In this document: piece by piece, positions 1 to 6,085 of the stretch
How the letters are laid out: every line of letters begins with the position of its first letter
Numbering within the stretch: position 1 is the first letter of the stretch
Assembly (NCBI GenBank): GCA_035315685.1
Contig: DATFXR010000702.1
Span: 1-13,452 of the forward strand
Direction: 5' to 3'
Origin: QHWK01 sp035315685
GTDB lineage: Bacteria; Acidobacteriota; Vicinamibacteria; Vicinamibacterales; CAVVIG01
Length of the DNA stretch: 13,452 nt
Position numbers and translations under genes: made by a program
The notes under the pieces: generated by a model
Database searches by the model: none
The model's input: the letters and a program-made list of their open reading frames with translations, nothing else
Told to the model about the DNA's origin: nothing

Positions 1-140
1 TCGCCGCCGCCGCGCAGGTAGGTCAGCGCTTCCTTGCCGTTCGCGGCAGGCACCGGCGCAAATCCCTCCAGCTTCAGGAACTTGCTCATGAGCCGCACAA
101 GGTTTGGATCGTCGTCCACGACGAGCACGCTGGCAGCCAT
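1..140 (-). CDS. Response regulator, receiver domain N-terminus (partial)
   Basis: Only the first 46 residues are inside the window; the gene continues past the left edge. The translation begins MAASVLVVDDDPNLVRLMSK, the classic beta1-alpha1 start of a CheY-like receiver domain. The acidic triad D9-D10-D11 would bind the Mg ion needed for phosphotransfer from a histidine kinase. The phospho-accepting aspartate and any output domain lie outside the window, so the output (DNA binding, GGDEF, single-domain) cannot be told. The start is the ATG at 140-138, preceded on the minus strand by a purine-rich GAGGGGTGAGGTG that serves as ribosome binding site. A CATACT box preceded by TG (minus strand, around 160-170) could be an extended -10, but no good -35 is seen. 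The call as a receiver domain is firm; partner kinase and role are unknown. Confidence 0.9.
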   Translation of the reverse strand, partial: MAASVLVVDDDPNLVRLMSKFLKLEGFAPVPAANGKEALTYLRGGG

Positions 141-192
141 CACCTCACCCCTCGACCGCAAAAGTATGACAGATTGAGAGTGCGACCGCTTG

Positions 193-286
193 AATTAAGA
201 GTGCGAGTAAAAAATCAAGAATCCGTGCAAGGCGGGCCCGTGAAGGTGGCACGAATTCTCATCTCGTCATTCCAAATTCCTTAATC
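193..286. repeat. A/G-rich inverted repeat between response regulator and glycosyltransferase genes
   Basis: Two degenerate copies of a roughly 36-nt A/G-rich unit face each other. One runs on the plus strand at 193-227 (AATTAAGAG ... AAGAATCCGTG). The other runs on the minus strand at 286-250 (GATTAAGGAA ... GAGAATTCGTG). They are separated by 22 bp that contain the palindrome CGGGCCCG (233-240). The inner arms GAATCCGTGC and GCACGAATTC pair with one mismatch. The right copy covers the stop codon of the glycosyltransferase gene. A third copy lies at 5960-5995. Apart from this element the 141-280 gap shows no gene. The unit does not match a known family I can name with confidence. Confidence 0.6.
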
Positions 287-1429
287 TCCACGGCGTTCGC
301 TGATCTCGACGCGCGACTGCACCACGTCCTCATATATCTCCAGGGCGCGTTGTCCGATCGCATCCCAGCTGAAATGACGCTCGAAATGCTGGCACACTGC
401 CGGGCGCTCGGCGCGAAGATCGCGCCGTGCCAGTGCGACCAGCGCACGCGCGCAGCCGGCCGCGTCGCCGGGCTGCCACAGCACACCTACCGCTCCACCG
501 GCCGTCAGCACCCGGAATGACGGGATGTCGGTCACGGCCGGCGTCGCGCCACAGGCCAGCGCCTCGATCAACGCATAGCCGCTGCCCTCGTGACGGCTGC
601 CGAGGACGAAGATGTCGGCGGCGCTGCAGTACGCCGGGATGCGCTCGTGTGCGACGGCGCCGGCAAGATGCACGCGCTCACGCAGCACGATACGGCCTTC
701 GACTCGCGCCTGGACGTCGCGCAGGAGATCAGACGCGTCGTAGACCATGGTCAGCGTCGCCTGCGGCAGCGTCGTGACGGTGCGCTCGAACGCGTCGAGA
801 ATGGTCAGCGGATCCTTGTTCGCATTGAGACGGCCGACCCACAGGATCGCGGGGTTGCCGTGCATGCCCGTGATCGATTCGGCCTCGGCGCGCGGGATCG
901 CCGTCACCGCCGTACTCGCCTCCATCACCTGGTAGGTGCGCTGCCGCGGAGCGATGAAGCCGGCGCGCCGCCACCGGCCGACGTGATCGTCAGCCGCGAA
1001 GAGAAACGCGTCGACAGCGTGACGCGTCGCCGCGCCGATCAGCCGTGCAACCGGCGCGTACCCCATCGGTCCGCTGTCGGAATGGTTCTGGACCACGACG
1101 GCCGTCGACGCGGGCAACGATCGACGTAGCCTCCATGTCCGGGCCCCGAATTCGAGCCCGTTCACATGAGCGACGTCAGGCGACAAGGCCGCTGCGGCGC
1201 TGGCCACCGCGCGGTTCACGAACACGTACTCGATCCCGTTGCGGACGATGCGGGCGGCGCGGCGAAAGCGCTGCACGACGGCAGACCGTCGTGCGCCCGC
1301 GGCGAGCACTGCCTGGGACCAGCCGGTGAGCGTCGTATAGCGCGCCAGCAGCGCGTCGGGGTCGCTCAAGCTGTTGTCAAACGCGTAGTTAACCTGAACA
1401 ACCGAGAGGCTGTTGCGGCCAGTTTTCAC
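281..1429 (-). CDS. GT4-type glycosyltransferase
   Basis: This is a GT-B fold, retaining nucleotide-sugar glycosyltransferase, probably acting in the cytoplasm on a cell-surface glycan, lipid or small molecule; donor and acceptor cannot be read from sequence. With the start chosen here it is 382 residues. The N-terminal Rossmann half carries QVNYAFD (12-18) and HVNGLEFG (88-95). The donor-binding half opens with ILWVGRLNANKDPLTIL (195-211), where the Arg and Lys normally contact the UDP/GDP phosphates. It then has SRHEGSGYALIEALACG (278-294) with the family's E-x7-E pair E281 and E289. No membrane segment is seen. The start is uncertain. The frame is open upstream to 1555, but residues before the GTG at 1429 look unlike a protein and overlap the promoter of the divergent dehydrogenase. 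An ATG at 1489 is an alternative. The gene is alone between a receiver gene and divergent dehydrogenases, so context gives no substrate. Confidence 0.88.
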   Translation of the reverse strand: MKTGRNSLSVVQVNYAFDNSLSDPDALLARYTTLTGWSQAVLAAGARRSAVVQRFRRAARIVRNGIEYVFVNRAVASAAAALSPDVAHVNGLEFGARTWRLRRSLPASTAVVVQNHSDSGPMGYAPVARLIGAATRHAVDAFLFAADDHVGRWRRAGFIAPRQRTYQVMEASTAVTAIPRAEAESITGMHGNPAILWVGRLNANKDPLTILDAFERTVTTLPQATLTMVYDASDLLRDVQARVEGRIVLRERVHLAGAVAHERIPAYCSAADIFVLGSRHEGSGYALIEALACGATPAVTDIPSFRVLTAGGAVGVLWQPGDAAGCARALVALARRDLRAERPAVCQHFERHFSWDAIGQRALEIYEDVVQSRVEISERRGD

Positions 1430-1457
1430 TTGAAGCGGCGCCCCATGCACATATATT
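1430..1457 (+). promoter_or_regulatory. Sigma70-like promoter of the dehydrogenase pair
   Basis: TTGAAG at 1430-1435 (4 of 6 to TTGACA) is followed by a 16-bp spacer and TATATT at 1452-1457 (5 of 6 to TATAAT). Transcription would begin about 1464, giving a leader of roughly 40 nt before the ATG at 1506. It is one of the few A/T-rich spots in this GC-rich DNA. It is a prediction from consensus only. Confidence 0.5.
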
Positions 1458-1462
1458 GTGCA
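1446..1462. promoter_or_regulatory. Operator-like palindrome overlapping the -10 box
   Basis: TGCACATATATTGTGCA is a perfect inverted repeat, TGCACA-TATAT-TGTGCA, lying in the gap between the divergent glycosyltransferase and dehydrogenase genes and covering the proposed -10 box. Such placement is typical of a repressor operator. No regulator gene is present in the window, so the binding protein is unknown. Confidence 0.45.
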
Positions 1463-1493
1463 CGGGCAAACTCTCGTCCTTTTTTTCATTCGC

Positions 1494-1498
1494 GGAGA
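1494..1498 (+). promoter_or_regulatory. Ribosome binding site deciding the start at 1506
   Basis: GGAGA ends 7 nt before the ATG at 1506, the usual spacing. The longer in-frame alternative from ATG 1458 has no such site and would place unrelated residues before the signal peptide. Confidence 0.7.
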
Positions 1499-1505
1499 AT
1501 CATCC

Positions 1506-3716
1506 ATGACACGAACCGTCCTGCGATCGGCGCTGGTGCTGGTCCCGCTCGTCATGCTCGCCGGGCTGAAGCTCGCCGGTCAGCCCGCTGGCATGCCGTC
1601 CACGAAGAGCGGCGACTGGACGCACTACACGGCGGACGTCCACGGCACCAGGTACTCGCCGCTCGATCAGATCAACGCATCCAACTTCAACCAGCTCGAG
1701 GTTGCGTGGCGGTTCAAGACCGACAATCTTGGCACCCGACCGGAGTACAAGCTCGAAGGCACACCGCTGGCGATTCACGGCACGCTGTACACGACCGCCG
1801 GCACACGACGGTCGGTGATCGCGCTCGACGGCAAGACCGGCGAGTTGATCTGGTCGCACAGCTATCGTGAAGGCAACCGCGCCGCGATCGCGCCGCGTCA
1901 GCTCTCGGGCCGCGGCGTCGCGTACTGGACCGACGGCAAAGGCGATGAGCGCATCCTCTACGTCACGACCGGTTATCGGCTGATCGCGCTCAACGCGAAG
2001 AACGGAGCGATGGTGCCGTCCTTCGGCGAGGGCGGAGTCGTGGATCTCAAGAAAGGCGCCCTCGTCGGCAAGGGCCAGCAGATCGACTACGAGGTGGGCG
2101 AAATCGGCCTGCACTCGACGCCGACCGTGGTGAAGGACGTGGTGATCGTCGGCTCGTCGTTCAAAGAAGGCATGACGGTCGTCACCCACAACAACACAAA
2201 GGGGCTGGTACGCGCGTTCGACGTCAAGAGCGGCAAGCTGCTGTGGACGTTCAACACGATTCCGCGGCCGGGTGAGTTCGGCAACGACACGTGGGAAAAC
2301 GAATCGTGGGCGATCAACGGCAACACCGGCGTGTGGTCGCAGATCACGGTCGACGAAGACGCCGGCCTCGTGTACCTCCCGGTCGAGGATCCCACCTCGG
2401 ACTACTACGGCGGCCATCGTCCGGGTAACAACCTGTTCGGCGACAGCATCGTGTGCGTCGATCTCAAGACCGGTCAGCGCAAGTGGCACTTCCAGGTCGT
2501 GCACCATCCGATTTGGGACTACGACATGTCGTCGGCACCGATTCTTCTCGACGCCAACGTGAACGGCAAGCTGATCAAAGCGGTGGCCGTGCCGAGCAAG
2601 CAGTCGTTCCTGTACGTGTTCGATCGCAGCACCGGCCAGCCGATCTGGCCGATCGAAGAGCGGCCGGTGCAGCAGTCCGACGTGCCCGGCGAGAAGACCT
2701 CGCCGACGCAGCCGTTCCCCACCAAGCCGCCGGCTTATGGACGTCCGTATCTCAAGGTGCCGGACGATCTCATCGACTTCACGCCGGCGCTCCGCACGCA
2801 GGCGCTCGAGAACCTGAAGCAGTATCGCGTGGCGGGCATGTACAACCCGCCGGTTGTCGGCGACCCGAACGGCATCCGCGGCGCTATCAACACCGGCAAC
2901 GCGAGCGGCGGCACGAACTGGCCGGGCGGCGGCGCCGATCCGGAAACCCGCACGGTGTACGCCGTCGCCAGCATGGGCGCGGTCGGCGGGCTGACGCTCC
3001 GCAAGCCGCCGTCGGGATTCTCGGATCTGAATTACGTGTCCGGCATGGAAGGGACCGAATTCCGTGAAGCGCTCGGTCCCGGCTTTGGCACAGCGGCAGA
3101 TTCGCCGCTGGCGGCTGCGCGCGGGCGCGCGGGAGCGGCGCCCGAGGGCACACCAGCGGCCGGCGGCGGTCGCGGCGGCCGTGGTGCCGGACGCGGCGCG
3201 GCCGCCGAACCGGGCGCGGCGCCGGCCGCCGGCGGCGGCCGCGGCGGCGGGTTGACGGACGGTCTCAACGGGTTGCCGATCATCAAGCCGCCGTACGGCG
3301 TGCTCGCGGCCATCGATCTCGACAAGGGCGAGCTGAAGTTCCAGGTGCCGCACGGCGACACACCCGATGCCGTCCGCAACGCGCCGATGCTGGCCGGGAT
3401 GAACATTCCGAAGACGGGTCAGAACGGCAGCGTCGGTCTGGCCGTCACCAAGTCGCTGGTCGTCGCGGGCGATCCGCAGGTGACGGCGCCGCCCGGACGG
3501 CCGCGCGGTGCCATGTTGCGTGCGTACGACAAGAACAACGGCGCCGAAGTGGGAGCAGTGTGGCTGCCGGCCGCGCAGAGCGGGTCACCCATGACCTACA
3601 TGGCGGACGGCAGGCAGTACATCGTCGTCGCAGTGAGCGGCGGTGTCTATTCTGGTGAGTACATTGCTTTCGCGCTGCCCAACGCGGGCCGCCCGACAAC
3701 CCAAGCGCAGAGGTAA
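1506..3716 (+). CDS. PQQ-dependent dehydrogenase, glucose-dehydrogenase type (paralog 1)
   Basis: This is a periplasmic quinoprotein that probably oxidises a sugar or alcohol using pyrroloquinoline quinone. It has 736 residues. A signal peptide (MTRTVLRSALVLVPLVMLAG) is followed by an eight-bladed beta-propeller; there is no N-terminal five-helix membrane domain as in E. coli Gcd and no CxxCH haem domain. GDWTHYTADVHGTRYSPLDQI (36-56) is the typical propeller entry. HHPIWDYD (333-340) holds the expected catalytic Asp (D338, or D340), and the Lys expected to contact PQQ is K365 in VPSK. TSPTQPF (398-404) is also family-like. A Gly/Ala/Arg-rich linker (about 535-583) interrupts the propeller before PPYG. 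The C-terminal MTY...GRQYIVVAVSGG (696-713) closes it. Substrate and electron acceptor are unknown, and no PQQ biosynthesis genes are in view. A paralog follows 49 bp downstream and is probably co-transcribed. Confidence 0.92.
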   Translation: MTRTVLRSALVLVPLVMLAGLKLAGQPAGMPSTKSGDWTHYTADVHGTRYSPLDQINASNFNQLEVAWRFKTDNLGTRPEYKLEGTPLAIHGTLYTTAGTRRSVIALDGKTGELIWSHSYREGNRAAIAPRQLSGRGVAYWTDGKGDERILYVTTGYRLIALNAKNGAMVPSFGEGGVVDLKKGALVGKGQQIDYEVGEIGLHSTPTVVKDVVIVGSSFKEGMTVVTHNNTKGLVRAFDVKSGKLLWTFNTIPRPGEFGNDTWENESWAINGNTGVWSQITVDEDAGLVYLPVEDPTSDYYGGHRPGNNLFGDSIVCVDLKTGQRKWHFQVVHHPIWDYDMSSAPILLDANVNGKLIKAVAVPSKQSFLYVFDRSTGQPIWPIEERPVQQSDVPGEKTSPTQPFPTKPPAYGRPYLKVPDDLIDFTPALRTQALENLKQYRVAGMYNPPVVGDPNGIRGAINTGNASGGTNWPGGGADPETRTVYAVASMGAVGGLTLRKPPSGFSDLNYVSGMEGTEFREALGPGFGTAADSPLAAARGRAGAAPEGTPAAGGGRGGRGAGRGAAAEPGAAPAAGGGRGGGLTDGLNGLPIIKPPYGVLAAIDLDKGELKFQVPHGDTPDAVRNAPMLAGMNIPKTGQNGSVGLAVTKSLVVAGDPQVTAPPGRPRGAMLRAYDKNNGAEVGAVWLPAAQSGSPMTYMADGRQYIVVAVSGGVYSGEYIAFALPNAGRPTTQAQR

Positions 3717-3723
3717 GCTAGCG

Positions 3724-3750
3724 GTAGTGTCCGGCTTTAGCCGGACCGTG
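3724..3750 (+). repeat. REP palindrome with GTAG head between the dehydrogenase genes
   Basis: GTAG (3724-3727) is followed by TGTCCGGCTTTAGCCGGACC (3728-3747). This is a hairpin with GTCCGGC/GCCGGAC arms and a TTTA loop. A GTAG or GGAG tetranucleotide at the foot of a short palindrome is the known hallmark of REP sequences mobilised by RAYT (REP-associated tyrosine transposase) proteins. Similar palindromes recur inside lhr (10197-10220 and 10297-10320). No transposase gene lies in the window. Sitting in an intercistronic gap, it could also stabilise or attenuate the transcript. Confidence 0.7.
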
Positions 3751-3765
3751 AAAAGGGCCACACGA

Positions 3766-5958
3766 ATGACACGAACAGTGAAACGAATGGTGCTGGCGGC
3801 AGCGGGAATCGCAGGCGCGCTCGGCGCGATGATAGCCGCGCCGCGGATGACGGCCACGCTGTCCGGCCAGCAGGTTCCGGGGTTTTTGACGACGAAGAAC
3901 GGTGAATGGCCGTACTACACCGCCGACGTCCGCGGCTCGCGGTACTCGCCGCTCGATCAAATCAACGCCGGCAACTTCAATCAGCTCGAAGTCGCCTGGC
4001 GCTTCAAGACCGATAACATGGGCACGCGCCCCGAGTTCAAGCTCGAAGGCACGCCGCTGATGATGAAAGGCGTGATCTACGCGACCGGCGGCACTCGCCG
4101 CTCGGTGGTCGCGCTCGATGCGAAGACCGGCGAGCTGATCTGGGTGCACGCCGAGAAGGAAGGTGCGCGCGCCGTGAACGCACCGCGGCAGCTGTCTGGC
4201 CGCGGGCTCTCCTACTGGACCGACGGCAGGGGCGACGATCGCGTCGTCTATGTCACTACCGGATATCGCCTCGTTGCGCTGAATGCGAAGACCGGCGTGC
4301 CGGTCCCCGGCTTCGGCCAGAACGGCGTCGTCGATATGAAGGTCGGCGCGGTCGTCGGCAAAGGACAGCAGATCGATCTGGAGAGCGGAGAAATCGGGCT
4401 GCATTCGACGCCGACGGTCACCAAGGACGCGATCATCGTCGGCTCGTCGTTCCGAGAGGGCCTCACCGTCAAGACGCACAACAACACCAAGGGTCTGGTC
4501 CGCGCGTGGGACGCGAAGACGGGCAAGCTGCTGTGGACGTTCAACACGATTCCTCGTCCGGGTGAGTTCGGGGCCGACACCTGGGAGAAGGAATCGTGGG
4601 CGATCAACGGCAACACCGGCGTGTGGACGCAGATCACCGTCGACGAAGAAGCCGGCCTCGTCTACCTGCCGGTCGAAGATCCCACGTCGGATCTCTATGG
4701 CGGTCATCGTCCGGGCAACAACCTCTTTGGCGACAGTCTTGTCGCGGTCGATCTGAAGACCGGCCAGCGCAAGTGGCATTTCCAGATCGTTCACCATCCG
4801 ATCTGGGACTTCGACATGCCGGCGGCGCCGCTGCTCGCCGACATCAACGTGAACGGCAAGCCGATCAAGGCGGTCGCGCAGGCAACCAAACAGGGCCTCC
4901 TCTATGTGTTCGATCGCATCACCGGGCAGCCGGTGTGGCCGATCGAAGAGCGTCCGGTGCCGCAGACCGACGTACCGGGCGAGAAGACCTCGCCGACGCA
5001 GCCGTTCCCGACCAAGCCGCCGGCCTACTCGCGCAACGGCGTGCTCGAGAGCGATCTGATCGACTTCACGCCGGAGCTCAAGGCAGCCGGACTCGAGGCG
5101 GCGAAGCGCTATCGGCTCGGTCCGGTGTTCACACCACCGCTCGTCAGCAAGGTCGAAGGGCCGGTCGCAACGCTCACGTCAGGCACGCTCAGTGGCGGCG
5201 TCAACTGGCCAGGCTCGGCGTACGACCCGGAGATGCACACGTTCTTCTCGCACGCGTGCAACGCTTGCATCTCACCGCTCGGTCTGGTCGCGCCGCCGAA
5301 GGAGTTCTCGGATCTCGACTACGTGATGGGCACGGCGGGTCAGACGTTCCGCGCGATCGTCGGCGGCGGTGAGGGCGAGGCGGCCGATGCTCCCCGTCCG
5401 GCGCGTCCGGCGACACCGCCTCCACCACCAACGCCTCCGCCCGCGACGGCCGGTGGACGCGGCGGAGCGACACCTCCCGGTGGCGGCGGCGGTGGATTCG
5501 GCGCGACCGTCCAGGGACTGCCGATCGTGAAGCCGCCGTACGGCCAGATTGTCGCCGTCAATCTCGATCGTGGCGACCTCGTGTGGTCCACACCGCACGG
5601 CGACACACCCGACGCGGTGCGGAATCACCCGGCACTCAAAGGTCTGAACATCCCGAAGACCGGGCAGAGCGGCAACGTCGGCGTCGTGGTCACGAAGACA
5701 CTCGTCGTCGCCGGCGATCCCTCGGTGACGACGACGCCAGAGCATCCGCGCGGGGCGATGCTGCGCGCGTATGACAAGACCAACGGCAAGGAAGTCGGCG
5801 CCGTGTGGCTGCCCGCTCCGCAGAGCGGCTCACCGATGACCTACTCGGTCGACGGCCGTCAGTACATCGTCGTCGCGGTGAGCGGCGGGAATTACTCCGG
5901 CGAGTACATCGCGTTCGCGCTGCCGCAGACGTCGACGCGCCCGACGGCTGGTCAGTGA
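3766..5958 (+). CDS. PQQ-dependent dehydrogenase, glucose-dehydrogenase type (paralog 2)
   Basis: This is a second periplasmic quinoprotein, 730 residues, closely similar to its upstream neighbour through the first 410 or so residues; the pair is clearly a tandem duplication. MTRTVKRMVLAAAGIAGALG is a signal peptide. The propeller entry is GEWPYYTADVRGSRYSPLDQ (46-65). Catalytic-type residues are D348/D350 in HHPIWDFD and K375 in QATK. The stretch 420-530 is much more diverged from paralog 1 and has its own CNAC cysteine pair (C498, C501). The linker (about 540-578) is proline- then glycine-rich instead of Gly/Ala/Arg-rich. The C-terminal closing motif MTYSVDGRQYIVVAVSGG is kept. The start at 3766 is chosen because upstream in-frame codons read through the REP palindrome; AAAAGGG at 3751-3757 is a plausible ribosome binding site. 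No promoter of its own is visible. The different linker and mid-region suggest a different substrate or partner; both are unknown. Confidence 0.92.
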   Translation: MTRTVKRMVLAAAGIAGALGAMIAAPRMTATLSGQQVPGFLTTKNGEWPYYTADVRGSRYSPLDQINAGNFNQLEVAWRFKTDNMGTRPEFKLEGTPLMMKGVIYATGGTRRSVVALDAKTGELIWVHAEKEGARAVNAPRQLSGRGLSYWTDGRGDDRVVYVTTGYRLVALNAKTGVPVPGFGQNGVVDMKVGAVVGKGQQIDLESGEIGLHSTPTVTKDAIIVGSSFREGLTVKTHNNTKGLVRAWDAKTGKLLWTFNTIPRPGEFGADTWEKESWAINGNTGVWTQITVDEEAGLVYLPVEDPTSDLYGGHRPGNNLFGDSLVAVDLKTGQRKWHFQIVHHPIWDFDMPAAPLLADINVNGKPIKAVAQATKQGLLYVFDRITGQPVWPIEERPVPQTDVPGEKTSPTQPFPTKPPAYSRNGVLESDLIDFTPELKAAGLEAAKRYRLGPVFTPPLVSKVEGPVATLTSGTLSGGVNWPGSAYDPEMHTFFSHACNACISPLGLVAPPKEFSDLDYVMGTAGQTFRAIVGGGEGEAADAPRPARPATPPPPPTPPPATAGGRGGATPPGGGGGGFGATVQGLPIVKPPYGQIVAVNLDRGDLVWSTPHGDTPDAVRNHPALKGLNIPKTGQSGNVGVVVTKTLVVAGDPSVTTTPEHPRGAMLRAYDKTNGKEVGAVWLPAPQSGSPMTYSVDGRQYIVVAVSGGNYSGEYIAFALPQTSTRPTAGQ

Positions 5959-5959
5959 C

Positions 5960-5995
5960 AATTAAGAAGCAGGAATGAAGAATTAAGAATTCGTG
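5960..5995 (+). repeat. Third copy of the A/G-rich AATTAAGAA...GAATTCGTG unit
   Basis: AATTAAGAAG ... ATTAAGAATTCGTG begins two bases after the stop of the second dehydrogenase gene. It resembles the two units at 193-227 and 286-250; the last 19 bases match the first of these at 15 positions. Like the copy at 250-286 it sits at the end of a coding sequence. Confidence 0.5.
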
Positions 5996-5998
5996 ACG

Positions 5999-6029
5999 GG
6001 GCCGCCTCTTTCAGGGGCGGCCTTTTTTC
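5999..6029 (+). terminator. Rho-independent terminator of the dehydrogenase pair
   Basis: Arms GGCCGCC (6000-6006) and GGCGGCC (6016-6022) pair perfectly and are followed at once by six Ts (6023-6028). This is a canonical intrinsic terminator for the plus-strand dehydrogenase transcript. On the minus strand no T-run follows directly, so use by the convergent kinase gene is less certain. Confidence 0.88.
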
Positions 6030-6054
6030 TGAAGCACGCCGGCGATATTGCCCG

Positions 6055-6085
6055 ACCCGCCCGACCTGCCTCACCCGCCCGACCT
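6055..6085. repeat. Short tandem repeat ACCCGCCCGACCT x2
   Basis: The 13-mer ACCCGCCCGACCT occurs at 6055-6067 and again at 6073-6085, a period of 18 bp. The second copy runs into the stop codon of the kinase gene. It may be simple-sequence expansion in the short convergent gap. Confidence 0.45.

Noticed and set aside
1458..1505. Longer N-terminus for the first dehydrogenase, from ATG 1458.
   Set aside because: It would start inside the promoter and palindrome and place MHGQTLVLFFIRGESS before a normal signal peptide. The ribosome binding site at 1494-1498 fits ATG 1506.
3115..3252. GC-rich repeats such as GGCGGCGGTCGCGGCGG as a regulatory or mobile repeat.
   Set aside because: They are simply the codons of the Gly/Ala/Arg-rich linker of the dehydrogenase.
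1500..3353. 617-residue open frame on the minus strand opposite the first dehydrogenase gene (and similar long antisense frames at 3718-4797, 9490-10887 and 8404-9354).
   Set aside because: They are Arg/Ala/His-rich shadows caused by high GC and third-position bias of the real genes. They have no domain motifs, and the plus-strand products are clearly recognisable families.
3643..3765. Longer N-terminus for the second dehydrogenase, overlapping the end of the first gene.
   Set aside because: The extra codons read through the first gene's tail and the REP palindrome (VVSGFSRTVKR). The signal peptide begins at ATG 3766.
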